From the NCBI RefSeq assembly GCF_900167475.1, contig NZ_LT796768.1, forward strand, positions 434,001 to 498,000: 64,000 nucleotides of DNA, given 5' to 3'. Positions 8,837 through 19,610 of this stretch are shown one piece after another; within the stretch, counting starts at the first letter, position 1, and every line of letters starts with the position of its first letter. This DNA is from Aeromicrobium choanae (GTDB taxonomy: Bacteria > Actinomycetota > Actinomycetes > Propionibacteriales > Nocardioidaceae). A program made the position numbers and the translations under genes. The notes under the pieces are model-generated. The model made no database searches and was not told the DNA's origin. It saw nothing but the letters and a program-made list of their open reading frames with translations.

Positions 8837-10672
8837 TCAGGCCCCGGCGTAGAAGCCGTCGAGGACGTCGGAGTAGCGGTCCTCCACGACGCGCCGCTTC
8901 ACCTTCATGCTCGGCGTGATCTCACCGGACTCGATCGACAGGTCGTGGTCCAGCACGGCCCACTTCTTGATCGTCTCCCACGGGTTGAGCTTGGCGTTGA
9001 GCTCCTCGACGTCCTGGGCGATCTGCTGCTGGATCCCCGGCGACGAGACGATCTCCTGGTAGGACTTGCCCTCCATGCCGTGGTTCGCGGCCCAGGCGTC
9101 GACGGCGTCAGGATCCAACGTGATGAGCGCCGAGCAGAACTTGCGGTCGTTGCCGTGGACCACCATCTGGCTGGCCAGCGGGCAGACCGCCTTGAACGCG
9201 CCCTCGATGTGCGACGGCGCGACGTACTTGCCGCCCGACGTCTTGAAGAGGTCCTTCTTGCGGTCGGTGATGCGCAGGTAGCCGTCGGCGTCGAACTCGC
9301 CGATGTCGCCCGTGGCGAGCCAGCCGTCGTCGACCAGCGCGGAGGCGGACTCGGACTCGAGGTTGTGGTAGCCACGCATGACGCCGGGGCCCTTGATGAG
9401 GATCTCCCCGTCGGTCGCGATCTTGACCTCGGTGCCCGGGAAGGGGCGGCCGACCGTGCCGATGCGGAAGTCGTCGGGGTGGCCGACGACGGCGCCGGCC
9501 GAGGTCTCGGTCAGGCCGTAGCCCTCGAGGACCAGGATGCCCGCGGCGTGGAACCACTCGGCGATGTCGGTGGACAGCGCCGCGGCACCGGAGATGAAGA
9601 AGCGGACCCGGCCGCCGAAGCGGTCGCGGACCTTGGAGAAGACCAGCTTGTCGGCGACGGCGTGCTGCGCCTTGAGCGGCAGCGGCACGGGCTTTCCGGC
9701 CCGCTCCAGTCGCGACTTCTGCAGGCCGACGCGCTCGGCCCAGTGGAAGAGCTTGAGCTTGGCGCCGCCCTCCTCCTCCATCATGCCGACGATGCGGCCG
9801 TAGGCCTTCTCGAAGATGCGCGGCGCGGCGCCCATGAACGTGGGCCTCACGACGGCGAGGTTCTCCACGATCTTCGGCACGCGGCCGTCGACGGCGCACG
9901 GGAATCCGACGGCGAGCTGCGTCGTGAGCAGCACCTTGCCGAACGAGTGCGCCATGGGCAGCCAGCGGTACTCGAGGTCGTCGATCGTCAGCAGGCCCGG
10001 AGCGGCGACGGCGGCGCCCTCGTACGTCCAGCAGTCGTGGACGAGGCGGACGCCCTTGGGACGTCCGGTGGTGCCAGACGTGTAGATCAGGGTCGCCAGC
10101 GACTCGGGGCCGGTGGCGGCGACGCGCTCCTGGACGACGCCGGGGTGGTCGGCGAGGTACTTCTCGCCCTCGGCGATCAGTTCCTCCAGCGAGATCACCC
10201 AGTCGCCGTCGGTCTCACCCTCGAAGGCGACGACCTTCATGACCTGCGGCAGCTCGGAGCGACCGTCGCGCAGCTTCGCGATCTGGGCGTCGTCCTCGGC
10301 GAACACGACGCGGCTCTCGGAGTCGGACAGGATGTAGACGACGTCGGTCGTCACGGTGCTGGGGTAGACCGTGGTGGTGGCCGCGCCCGCGGCGTTGATC
10401 GCGAGATCGGACAGGATCCACTCGATGCGGGTGCCGGACGCGATCGCGACCCGCTCCTCGGGCTCGATACCCAGGGCGACCAGGCCCGCCGCGAGCTTCG
10501 TGACCTGCTCACCCGCCTGGTTCCAGGTCAGCGAGTGCCAGTTCTCGTCGGCATCGGGGTAGCGGAACGCCTCGCGAGGCCCTGAGGCCTCGACGCGGCC
10601 GAAGAACAGCTCGCCGACGTTGCGAGCACGGTTCTGGACGATCAAGAGCTGGTCGGCTTCGGAAACAGCCAT
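8837..10672 (-). CDS. Long-chain fatty acid-CoA ligase (FadD15-like)
   Basis: AMP-forming acyl-CoA synthetase. 611 residues from ATG 10672 (MAVSEADQLL), with GGGAG upstream; the frame is open to 10717. Signature motifs: P-loop TLIYTSGTTGRPKG, WLPMAHSFGK, EGYGLTETSAG, and the hinge region TGDIGEFDADGYLRITDRKK with catalytic Lys in FKTSGGKYVAP. Activates fatty acids for lipid synthesis or beta-oxidation in the cytoplasm. No beta-oxidation genes are adjacent; its upstream region carries a dispersed palindrome. Confidence 0.94.
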   Translation of the reverse strand: MAVSEADQLLIVQNRARNVGELFFGRVEASGPREAFRYPDADENWHSLTWNQAGEQVTKLAAGLVALGIEPEERVAIASGTRIEWILSDLAINAAGAATTTVYPSTVTTDVVYILSDSESRVVFAEDDAQIAKLRDGRSELPQVMKVVAFEGETDGDWVISLEELIAEGEKYLADHPGVVQERVAATGPESLATLIYTSGTTGRPKGVRLVHDCWTYEGAAVAAPGLLTIDDLEYRWLPMAHSFGKVLLTTQLAVGFPCAVDGRVPKIVENLAVVRPTFMGAAPRIFEKAYGRIVGMMEEEGGAKLKLFHWAERVGLQKSRLERAGKPVPLPLKAQHAVADKLVFSKVRDRFGGRVRFFISGAAALSTDIAEWFHAAGILVLEGYGLTETSAGAVVGHPDDFRIGTVGRPFPGTEVKIATDGEILIKGPGVMRGYHNLESESASALVDDGWLATGDIGEFDADGYLRITDRKKDLFKTSGGKYVAPSHIEGAFKAVCPLASQMVVHGNDRKFCSALITLDPDAVDAWAANHGMEGKSYQEIVSSPGIQQQIAQDVEELNAKLNPWETIKKWAVLDHDLSIESGEITPSMKVKRRVVEDRYSDVLDGFYAGA

Positions 10673-10810
10673 TGGAGTTCTCCCGGGGACGGTCGGCAAG
10701 CGTGTGATGCACGTCACCCTATACGCGCGGAGGGCCTCGTTACCGAACAGTCACGAAATCGACCCGGGCGCGAGACGGCCCCGCCGCCCGTGCCATCCGA
10801 ACGCTCCCTT

Positions 10811-10875
10811 GCCACTTTTGGAAACGGATTCACGTGATTCAGGGCTGAGGACGTTGATCCGTTTCCAAAAGTGGC
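10811..10875. repeat. Dispersed CCACTTTTG palindrome, copy A
   Basis: A 65-base element with perfect 19-base inverted arms: 10811-10829 (GCCACTTTTGGAAACGGAT) and 10857-10875, its exact reverse complement. It sits in the 292-base divergent gap between the fatty acyl-CoA ligase and the DUF559 gene. Three more copies occur in this window (near 11.95, 54.68 and 57.10 kb); outer ends are conserved, inner parts differ but stay self-complementary. Confidence 0.9.
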
Positions 10876-10964
10876 GTCCACAGGCCCGCACCCGCGAGTT
10901 CGGGCGTCCACAGGCACCGTCCGGAACCTGTCGGCGACGGCTCGACAAGGACGACTCTCGGTCG

Positions 10965-11900
10965 ATGGCAGATGTTCCGGACGAGCTTCGAGGACGGGCG
11001 TTCACCACCGCGGAGGCGCTCGCGGCCGGTGTCACGCGACGCATGCTCGACGGGCCGCGGTTCGATCGGATTCACCGCGGGCGTGGCGTGTGGGCCGTGT
11101 CCGGCGAGCCCCGCGACCTGCGGTTCCTGCTCCGCGCCGACCGGCTCGTGATGCCCGCCGATGCCGTCGTCAGTCACGTCACCGGCCTCCAGCTGCACGG
11201 CGTCGAACTGGGACACGCCACCCGTCACTGGTCGACCAACTCGACGACCAGGCGAAGCCTCGCGGGCATTGCACTGCACCGGAGGCAGGCGCCCCTGCGA
11301 CCCGTGGTGCTCGACGGGATTCCGGTCCTGCCGGCTCACCGTTGCCTGGTCGACGCGGCGATCACGCTGAGCCACCGGGACATCGTTCGCATCGCGGACG
11401 CCCTGGTCGCCGCCGGCCTGACGACGCCCGAGCACTTCGCGGCGTACGCCTGGGGTCGGCACCTCCACGGCGTGCGCCGCTCGCGGATGAACGCGGGCCG
11501 CGTCCGCGAGCGCGTCTGGTCGTTCCGGGAGACCGACCTGCGGCTCCTGCTGGCTGTGGCGGGCCTGCCCGAGGCGGAGGTCAACCTCGACCTCCTCGAT
11601 GACACCGGCGCGCATCTCGCGTGCGGAGATCTCGTCCTTCGGCCCTGGCGGATCGTCCTGGAGTACGACGGCTGGTACCACGAGCGCTCAGCGGCTCAGC
11701 GGCACAAGGACATCCTGCGACGCGAAGCCCTCGAAGCCGCCGGCTGGCTCGTGATCGTGTTGGTCTCGAGTGACCTCGAACGGCCGGCCAGCCTCATCGG
11801 CCGCGTCTGGCGCTCGATGGTCTCGCGTGGCTACACGGGCCCTCCGCCACGGTTCGCACCGTGGCAGCTCGAGGAGCTCACTCGGTCACCGAAGGGCTGA
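10965..11900 (+). CDS. DUF559 / Vsr-like endonuclease-fold protein with AbiEi-type N-terminal domain
   Basis: 311 residues from ATG 10965; the frame is open upstream but runs through a palindrome and has no family similarity there. The N-terminal 60 residues (FTTAEALAAGVTRRMLDG...IHRGRGVWAV) resemble the winged-helix AbiEi antitoxin domain. The C-terminal 90 residues have the PD-(D/E)xK-like pattern of DUF559: GDLVLRPWRIVLEYDGWYH, then QRHKDILRREALEAAGWLVI. Predicted DNA-acting protein of unknown role. No toxin gene is adjacent. It is bracketed by two members of the same palindromic repeat family, 90 bases before the start and 22 bases after the stop. Confidence 0.85.
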   Translation: MADVPDELRGRAFTTAEALAAGVTRRMLDGPRFDRIHRGRGVWAVSGEPRDLRFLLRADRLVMPADAVVSHVTGLQLHGVELGHATRHWSTNSTTRRSLAGIALHRRQAPLRPVVLDGIPVLPAHRCLVDAAITLSHRDIVRIADALVAAGLTTPEHFAAYAWGRHLHGVRRSRMNAGRVRERVWSFRETDLRLLLAVAGLPEAEVNLDLLDDTGAHLACGDLVLRPWRIVLEYDGWYHERSAAQRHKDILRREALEAAGWLVIVLVSSDLERPASLIGRVWRSMVSRGYTGPPPRFAPWQLEELTRSPKG

Positions 11901-11921
11901 CTCGTGCCGCCCTCCGCTTTC

Positions 11922-11988
11922 CTCCACTTTTGGAAGTGGATTCACCTCGGGAGGTCAGAACCGCGTGAATCCGCTTCCAAAAGTGGAG
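11922..11988. repeat. Dispersed CCACTTTTG palindrome, copy B
   Basis: A 67-base element with 24-base inverted arms (11922-11945 and 11965-11988) that differ at one position. The outer part is CTCCACTTTTGGAAG. It lies between the convergent ends of the DUF559 gene and lepA, 22 bases after the first stop codon. It could act as a bidirectional terminator, but it has no T-run and shares its ends with copies in non-terminal positions. Confidence 0.9.
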
Positions 11989-12023
11989 AGGGGCGGGTCG
12001 GCGGCTGTCGCCCCGCGCCCGAC

Positions 12024-13895
<1,872 letters not shown>

Positions 13896-13899
13896 TGTC

Positions 13900-13921
13900 C
13901 ACGACCTGCGCACAGGTCGTG
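13900..13921 (-). promoter_or_regulatory. Hairpin immediately upstream of lepA
   Basis: Perfect 9-base stem with a 4-base loop (CACGACCTG, CGCA, CAGGTCGTG on the plus strand). It ends 5 bases before the lepA ATG at 13895 and starts 9 bases after the stop of the upstream membrane-protein gene. It could end transcription of that gene or mask the lepA ribosome site; it lacks a T-run. The function is inferred from position only. Confidence 0.55.
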
Positions 13922-13929
13922 ACCAACGA

Positions 13930-14271
13930 TCATCGCCAGGCGTACGCGATGACGACGTTGACCACGACCAGGGCCGCGACGACGTGGCCCCACGGGTTCG
14001 GGGCGGGCAGCTTCTGCTTCATGAACGCGAGCGCCGTGGCGACCGCCGCGATGACGAGCTTGACGCCGACCTTCGCGTTGTTGGGGTCGTGGACGGCCTC
14101 GCTGGCCGAGCCGATTCCGGTGAGCACGATGCCGATCACCAGGGCGGTGGCGACGGCGTGCGCCATGCCCTTGGGGACGCGGGGAGCGCGGAGCGACATG
14201 GCCCACAGGACGAGGGCTGCGACCCAGCACGCGATGTGGACCCAGACGAGGATGTCGTAGAAGAGCTGCAC
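13930..14271 (-). CDS. Small integral membrane protein, unknown function
   Basis: 113 residues from GTG 14271 ([16 protein letters not shown]). Four hydrophobic segments at about residues 5-25, 38-58, 66-85 and 93-113; the last ends at the C-terminus ([11 protein letters not shown]). I do not recognise the family with certainty; it resembles small four-helix proteins such as copper-resistance D or DUF2269-like ones. It stands between lepA (same strand, downstream) and the divergent rpsT. No catalytic residues are evident. Confidence 0.72.
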   Translation of the reverse strand: MQLFYDILVWVHIACWVAALVLWAMSLRAPRVPKGMAHAVATALVIGIVLTGIGSASEAVHDPNNAKVGVKLVIAAVATALAFMKQKLPAPNPWGHVVAALVVVNVVIAYAWR

Positions 14272-14298
14272 GACCCGAGCGTACGAGACGGAGCGGAT

Positions 14299-14328
14299 TT
14301 GAGGACCGGGCGCTCCCGCTGGTAGCAT
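14299..14328 (+). promoter_or_regulatory. Candidate housekeeping promoter of rpsT
   Basis: TTGAGG (14299-14304) and TAGCAT (14323-14328) with an 18-base spacer, 90 bases upstream of the rpsT start. The spacing and -10 resemble a sigma-70/SigA promoter and would give a leader of about 80 bases, as often seen for rpsT. No experimental support. Confidence 0.45.
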
Positions 14329-14416
14329 TGACGATTGCGTGTCCAGCCCACCGTACGACGGGCTCGGGCGCGACCAAGACTTCTCATCACCGGAACGACG
14401 AAAGAACAGGTTTGCC

Positions 14417-14677
14417 GTGGCGAACATCAAGTCGCAGATCAAGCGCAACCGGCAGAACGAGGCCGCTCGCGAGCGCAACAAGTCCGTGCGCTCCGCGCTG
14501 AAGACGGCCGTTCGCCGCTTCCAGGAGGCCGTCGAGGCCGGCAACACCGACGAGGCCAAGACCCTCGCCGCCGACACCGCGAAGAAGCTCGACAAGGCTG
14601 CTTCGAAGGGCGTCATCCACAAGAACCAGGCCGCGAACCGCAAGTCCGCGATCGCCAAGAAGGCCGCCTCGCTCTGA
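14417..14677 (+). CDS. rpsT: 30S ribosomal protein S20
   Basis: Primary 16S rRNA-binding protein of the small subunit. 86 residues from GTG 14417 ([15 protein letters not shown]), the standard S20 start and length. Basic and Ala-rich helical hairpin, with the family motif [22 protein letters not shown] and the conserved [14 protein letters not shown] near the C-terminus. Single-gene unit, divergent from the small membrane protein and followed by a strong terminator. Confidence 0.98.
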   Translation: MANIKSQIKRNRQNEAARERNKSVRSALKTAVRRFQEAVEAGNTDEAKTLAADTAKKLDKAASKGVIHKNQAANRKSAIAKKAASL

Positions 14678-14687
14678 TCTTCACGCA

Positions 14688-14717
14688 GACGCCCCGCACC
14701 TGATGGTGCGGGGCGTC
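14688..14717. terminator. Intrinsic terminator between rpsT and holA
   Basis: A perfect 13-base stem (GACGCCCCGCACC and its complement) with a TGAT loop, 10 bases after the rpsT stop and 10 bases before the convergent holA stop. It can serve both directions. Only a short T-poor tail follows, as is usual in very GC-rich genomes. Confidence 0.88.
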
Positions 14718-14727
14718 TTCGCGTTCC

Positions 14728-15723
14728 CTACGACGTTCGGGCGCGCGCCACGGCGATGTCGATGATCATTCGCTCGACCGCGTGGCCGGGCTCGGCCGAG
14801 CCGCCCTTGACCTGCAGGTCGGCGTGCGCGACGGCGTCGAGCGCCTGGCGCAGCGACGCCTCGCTCCAGCCGCGAGCGCTCTGGCGCAGCGAGCGGATCT
14901 TGAACGGCGGTGCGCCCACCTCGCGCGCCAGGTCGGCGTCGCGCAGGCCGGGATCGGCCGTGGCGACCCGGGCCAGCTGCCGCAGCCCCGAGGCGAGCGC
15001 GGCCGTGATCAGCAGCGGGGCGACCTTGGCGGCCTCGGCCCACCGCGCCCGCTCGAGAGCGAGGTCGAGCCGGCCGTCGAGGGCGGCGTCGGCGATCTCG
15101 TAGCCGCGGACCTCCGCCCGGCCGCCGAAGTAGCGGCCGACCACGGTGGCGTCGAGCCGCTCCCCCTCGCCGAGCGTCGTGACGAGCTGGTCGACGGCGG
15201 CCGCGAGCGACCGCAGGTCGGAGCCGACGGCCGCGACGAGCAGGGCGGCACCCTCGTCGTCGATGGCGCGGCCGAGCGTGCGGGCCTCCTGGCGCACCCA
15301 GGCGATGAGGTCGCGCTCGTACTTCGGGGCCTGCTGGGAGACCTCGGAGACGGCGGCGGACTTGCGCAGCTTGTCGAGCAGGCCCTTGCCCTTGGCTCCC
15401 CCGCCATGCACGAGCACGACGGCCGTGTCGTCCGACGGCGACGCGGCGTACTGGAGCAGCTCGCCGGCGACCTGCTCGCCCAGGTCCTGCAGGTCGGTGA
15501 GGACCACGGCGGTGGCCTGGCTGAACAGCGAGGCGCTGGTGAGGGCCGTGAACTCGCCGGGCGCCAGGGCCGAGGCGACGGTCTGGGCGATCTCGGCCTC
15601 GGGAGCGGCTTCACGGACCTGCGCCACGGCCTGGCGCTTGGCGCGGTCGGAGAGGAACTCGGAGTTGCCGGTGACCAGCAGGATCTTGCCGAACGGGTTC
15701 GCCACGTCCCGAGAATAGGTCAC
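14728..15723 (-). CDS. holA: DNA polymerase III subunit delta
   Basis: Clamp-loader subunit that opens the sliding clamp. 331 residues from GTG 15723, which overlaps the comEC stop as GTGA; an internal GTG at 15705 (VANPFGKILLVTGN) is an alternative and gives a more family-like N-terminus. The degenerate AAA+ fold is visible: ILLVTGNSEFLSDRA, VVLTDLQDLGEQVAGELL, VVLVHGGGAKGKGLLDKL, WVRQEARTLGRAI. It is the last gene of comEA-comEC-holA, the common actinobacterial order. Confidence 0.92.
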   Translation of the reverse strand: MTYSRDVANPFGKILLVTGNSEFLSDRAKRQAVAQVREAAPEAEIAQTVASALAPGEFTALTSASLFSQATAVVLTDLQDLGEQVAGELLQYAASPSDDTAVVLVHGGGAKGKGLLDKLRKSAAVSEVSQQAPKYERDLIAWVRQEARTLGRAIDDEGAALLVAAVGSDLRSLAAAVDQLVTTLGEGERLDATVVGRYFGGRAEVRGYEIADAALDGRLDLALERARWAEAAKVAPLLITAALASGLRQLARVATADPGLRDADLAREVGAPPFKIRSLRQSARGWSEASLRQALDAVAHADLQVKGGSAEPGHAVERMIIDIAVARARTS

Positions 15724-17936
15724 CGCGCCGACACGACGAGGTGCCCGTCGCGATCGAGGACGGCGATCGTGCCGGAGGTGTCGGTGCGCCACACCGCGAC
15801 CCGCTGACGCGCGAGGTCGTCGAGCACCGCGGAGGTCGGGTGGCCGTGCGGGTTGTCGGCCCCGACGCCGATCAGCGCGACCGACGGAGCGACCCGTTCG
15901 AGCAGACCCTCCCAGCGGTCGGCGCTCCCGTGGTGCGCCACCTTGAGGACGTCGGCGGACAGGTCGGCGTTGAGCCGGCCGAGGCCGCGCTGGGCCTCCT
16001 CCCCCAGGTCGCCGGTGAACAGGATCCGGTGGCCGCGCACGGTGGCCCGAACGACCACGCTCGCGTCGTTGCGGGCCTCGGGCGCGACGCGGCCGGTGTC
16101 GGCACGCGGCCAGAGCACCTCGAGGTCGACGCCGCCCACCTTCACGCGCTGGCCGGCGAGCAGCCGGATCCGACGCGCGGCGGGCACGGACGGACCACCC
16201 GAGGGTCCGTCGGCGAGCACGTCGACCTCCCGCCCGCGCACTGCTCCACGCCAACCGTCCACGTGGTCGGCGTCGCCGTGGGTGAACAGCAGCAGGGAGA
16301 TGCGATCGATCTCGAGCTCGGTCAGGCAGCGGTGGATGGGACCGGGCTCCTGGCCGACGTCGATCACGATCGCCTCCCCCGGCGCCGTGGGCACGACGAA
16401 CCCGTCACCCTGGCCGACGTCGCACGCCACGACCACCACGTCGCGCGGCGGCCAGCCCGGCGTCGGCGTGCGCACGATCGCGACCAGCAGCCCGAGGGTC
16501 ATGCCGACCGCCAGCGCGGGGCGTCGCAGCAGCCACCACACGCCGCACCCGATCAGCGGCGTGACGGGGATCAGCGTCCACCACGGCCACGGCCACGCGA
16601 TCGCGGCGCCCGGTAAGGAGGCGCCGAGGCGGGCGACCCGCACGATCACCGAGGCCGCCGCCCACGCGACCGTGCCCGGCACCGGGGCGAGGGCGGGCGC
16701 CACGAGGTCGACCAGCCCGGCCGCGAGGCCCGCGACGGTGGCCGGCGCGACCGCGGGCGCCACGAGGACGTTCGCGAACACGGCCACCATCGAGATCTCG
16801 CCGCTCAGCGACGTGACGACCGGGAGGCACGCGAGGTGAGCCGCGATCGGCACCGCCACGGCGGTGGCGACGGGTAGCGGCAGCCAGTGCAGGCGGCGGG
16901 CCAGCGGCGGTGCGAACGCGATGATGCCCGCCGTGGCCGACACGGAGAGGACGAAGCCGGGCCGGGTCGCCAGCCACGGGTCCAGCACCACCAGCGCCAC
17001 GACCGACCACGCGAGAGCTCGCAGTCCGGCACCGGCGCTGCCGACGAGGAGCCCGGCGAGGGCGACCGAGCCCATCACCGCGGCGCGCTGGACGCTGGGC
17101 TCGGGACGCGCCACGACCACGAACGCCACGACGGTCAGCACGCCGGCCAGCAGCACGGTGCGACGCGAAGCCCCGACGGCGCGCAGGCCCAGCAGGACGA
17201 TGCCGAGCACGATCGTCAGGTTCGCGCCGGACACCGCGAGCAGGTGGGTCAGGCCCGTGGTCGCGAACTCCTCGCGCGTGCGGTCGGAGAGGCCTGACTC
17301 GTCCCCCGCGACGAGTGCGGGCACCAGCGCCGCGGCCTGGTCGCCACGGTGGTCGACGCCGTCGCGGACGCCGTCGCGCACCACCTCGCTCCACCGCCAC
17401 CACCACGGACCGGCCCCCGCGCGGCGCCAGTCGTGCACCCGCAGCACGGCCGCTTCGTCGCTGCCGTCCGACGGCTCGAGCCCGGCGCGCACCAGCAGCC
17501 GCGTTCCCGTGACGAACCGCTCGGAGCCCTCGACGAAGGCCGTCGCCCGCACGCGCACACGCCAGGTCCGACCGCGCGACTCCACGACGCGCACCGTCAC
17601 CGGCACCACCGTCCCCGGTCCGCCGGCGCCCGAGAACACGCGCGCGTCCTCGCGCACGTGCACTTCAGCGCGCACTGTCGCTCCGCGCTCGGCCAGCAGC
17701 GTCACCGGGGAGGACTCGACAGCCGTCAGGCGCCACCCGCAGGTGGCCGCGACGACGACCAGGACCGCCGCCGGGAACGCCAGCAGGGGCCGGCGCCACC
17801 CCCAGACGAGCACCACCACGGCGGCCACCGCCACGGCGAGCGAGGCCGCCACCGGGGCCCGGGTGAGCCCGGCTGCGGTCGCCCACGCCACGAGGGCGGC
17901 CGGGACGACGCGCAGGTCAGACCGAGACCCGGTCAC
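15720..17936 (-). CDS. comEC: ComEC/Rec2 family DNA-uptake channel
   Basis: 738 residues. N-terminal hydrophobic helices and an extracytoplasmic region, then the competence membrane domain (about residues 210-490, with LLAVSGANLTIVLG typical of ComEC). The C-terminal metallo-beta-lactamase-like nuclease domain has THGDADHVDGW and VLKVAHHGSADRW. In competent bacteria it carries single-stranded DNA across the inner membrane. Overlaps comEA by 20 bases and holA by 4. Whether this organism is transformable cannot be told from this window. Confidence 0.94.
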   Translation of the reverse strand: MTGSRSDLRVVPAALVAWATAAGLTRAPVAASLAVAVAAVVVLVWGWRRPLLAFPAAVLVVVAATCGWRLTAVESSPVTLLAERGATVRAEVHVREDARVFSGAGGPGTVVPVTVRVVESRGRTWRVRVRATAFVEGSERFVTGTRLLVRAGLEPSDGSDEAAVLRVHDWRRAGAGPWWWRWSEVVRDGVRDGVDHRGDQAAALVPALVAGDESGLSDRTREEFATTGLTHLLAVSGANLTIVLGIVLLGLRAVGASRRTVLLAGVLTVVAFVVVARPEPSVQRAAVMGSVALAGLLVGSAGAGLRALAWSVVALVVLDPWLATRPGFVLSVSATAGIIAFAPPLARRLHWLPLPVATAVAVPIAAHLACLPVVTSLSGEISMVAVFANVLVAPAVAPATVAGLAAGLVDLVAPALAPVPGTVAWAAASVIVRVARLGASLPGAAIAWPWPWWTLIPVTPLIGCGVWWLLRRPALAVGMTLGLLVAIVRTPTPGWPPRDVVVVACDVGQGDGFVVPTAPGEAIVIDVGQEPGPIHRCLTELEIDRISLLLFTHGDADHVDGWRGAVRGREVDVLADGPSGGPSVPAARRIRLLAGQRVKVGGVDLEVLWPRADTGRVAPEARNDASVVVRATVRGHRILFTGDLGEEAQRGLGRLNADLSADVLKVAHHGSADRWEGLLERVAPSVALIGVGADNPHGHPTSAVLDDLARQRVAVWRTDTSGTIAVLDRDGHLVVSAR

Positions 17937-18642
17937 GCAGGTCGGCCAGGGTCGCCTCGCCGATCCCCTTGACGTCCAACAGGTCGTCGACGGAGCGGAA
18001 CGGGCCGTTCTCCTCGCGCCACGCGACGATCGCCTCGGCCGTCACCGGTCCGACGCCGGGCAACGAGTCGAGGGCCACGAGGTCGGCCGAGTTGAGGTTC
18101 ACGACGGCTTCCGCCTGCCCCGACGGGCTCGCCGCTCCCCCGGACGGTGCGGCAGCCGGGGCACCGACCACCACCTGCTCACCGTCGGTGAGCACGCGCG
18201 CGAGGTTGAGGGACGCGGTGTCGACCTTGCCCTTGGTGCCGCCCGCGGCCTTGATCGCCTCGTGCACGCGCGACCCCGGCGGCAGGGTGACGATCCCGGG
18301 GCGGCGCACCCGGCCCGCGACGTCGACCACCAGCGTGCCCGACGTGGCCCCCGCGGACGGCGTGGTGCCGGCCACCTCGACCCCCGACGACGTCGGCACC
18401 GTCACCTCGTGGGGCCGCCCCGCCAGCAGCCACCACACGACGAGCACCGCCGCCGCCCCGCCCACGACCGCCGCGAACCGCACGTGCCCCGGCCGCAGCA
18501 GGCGCCGGGAGGGATCGGGCCTGCGACGCCGGCCGGGCGGTGGACGGTCAGGGTCGGGGAGGGTGGCGTCGAAGGTCGCGGCCAGCTCGGCGAGGCGCTG
18601 CCGTGCGACCTGGGCGCGGGTCTCGGGCGGGACGGGAGCCAT
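17917..18642 (-). CDS. comEA: ComEA family helix-hairpin-helix DNA-binding protein
   Basis: 241 residues. A basic Pro/Arg-rich N-terminus, one membrane span (about residues 55-75, AAVVGGAAAVLVVWWLLAG), a SLBB domain (VVDVAGRVRRPGIVTLPPGS) and a C-terminal double HhH (VNLNSADLVALDSLPGVGP, DLLDVKGIGEATLADL). It would hold incoming double-stranded DNA outside the membrane for ComEC. The start is ATG 18642. First gene of comEA-comEC-holA. Confidence 0.93.
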   Translation of the reverse strand: MAPVPPETRAQVARQRLAELAATFDATLPDPDRPPPGRRRRPDPSRRLLRPGHVRFAAVVGGAAAVLVVWWLLAGRPHEVTVPTSSGVEVAGTTPSAGATSGTLVVDVAGRVRRPGIVTLPPGSRVHEAIKAAGGTKGKVDTASLNLARVLTDGEQVVVGAPAAAPSGGAASPSGQAEAVVNLNSADLVALDSLPGVGPVTAEAIVAWREENGPFRSVDDLLDVKGIGEATLADLRDRVSV

Positions 18643-18732
18643 GTCGCGACCCTAGGAACGCCCTGCGCCCGGCGGAACCACTCGCGCGCGGCCTGTGGAC
18701 CGCGGGCCGCGCGGCGGCGGCCCTGTGGACGG

Positions 18733-19575
18733 TCAGCGGGCGCTGACGGTGACGGCGATCATGCCGGGTCCTACGTGCGCCCCGATGTCGGCGCCCACCT
18801 CGTCCACGGCGACCTCGGCGCGGTCCAGCTTCTGCGCGAGGGAGTGGGCCACCCCCACCGCCACCGGCTCACTGGCCAGGTGCAGCACGCCGATGTCGAA
18901 GTCCCCCGGGTAGGTGCCCACCGTCTCGACGGCGAGCGTGACGAGGCGGGCCAGCGCCTTGGACGACGTGCGGACCTTCTCCAGGGGCGTCACCACCCCG
19001 TCCTCGAGGGTGAGGATCGGCTTGACCGCCAGCGCGGACCCGATGAGCGCCGCGGCCCGGCCGATGCGGCCACCGCGACGCAGGTACTCGAGCGTGTCGA
19101 CGTAGAGCAGCACGCGGGCCGAGCGGGCCGAGGCGACCGCGGCAGCCTCCACCTGCTCGGCGGTGCCGCCCGCGTCGCGCGCGCGGGCCGCGGCGCCCGC
19201 CGCGAACCCGGTGGCCAGTCCCGCCTGCATCGTGTCCACGACGCGCACGGGGACGTCGACCCGGTCGGCCGCGAGCCGCGCCGCGTCCACGGTGCCGGAG
19301 ACCTTCGAGCTGATGTGGACCGACACGATCTCGTCGACGCCGGTGGACGCGAGGGCGCGGTAGACGGCCTGGAACGTCTCGGGCGACGGCCGCGAGGTGC
19401 TCACGGGGACGGACTCGGTCAGTGCGTCGGCGATCATCTGGGAGGTCACATCAACACCCTCGGTGTAGACCCGCGCGCCGATGATGACCGTGGTGGGCAC
19501 GACGGTGATGCCCTCGCGCGCCGCGTCGTCGGGATCCAACGACGCGGTGGAATCGGTCACGACGGCCACGGTCAT
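18733..19575 (-). CDS. DegV family fatty-acid-binding protein
   Basis: 280 residues from ATG 19575. The N-terminus VAVVTDSTASLDPDDA and the central VSVHISSKVSGTVDAARLAA are DegV/FakB signatures; VDTLEYLRRGGRIGRAAALIG forms the second lobe. Family members bind a fatty acid and, as FakB, present it to FakA kinase. No fakA (DAK-type) gene lies next to it here. It is separate from the com genes by 90 bases. Confidence 0.93.
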   Translation of the reverse strand: MTVAVVTDSTASLDPDDAAREGITVVPTTVIIGARVYTEGVDVTSQMIADALTESVPVSTSRPSPETFQAVYRALASTGVDEIVSVHISSKVSGTVDAARLAADRVDVPVRVVDTMQAGLATGFAAGAAARARDAGGTAEQVEAAAVASARSARVLLYVDTLEYLRRGGRIGRAAALIGSALAVKPILTLEDGVVTPLEKVRTSSKALARLVTLAVETVGTYPGDFDIGVLHLASEPVAVGVAHSLAQKLDRAEVAVDEVGADIGAHVGPGMIAVTVSAR

Positions 19576-19610
19576 GGCCGAAACCCTACCCAGCAGGGTG
19601 GGCACCGTCG

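Noticed and set aside
10839-11681. Minus-strand frame opposite the DUF559 gene
   Set aside because: No recognisable domains, whereas the plus-strand protein shows the DUF559 C-terminal motif and an AbiEi-like N-terminus.
10811-11988. Insertion sequence with terminal inverted repeats
   Set aside because: Each end is itself a complete palindrome, not one arm of a pair; there is no transposase and no visible target-site duplication.
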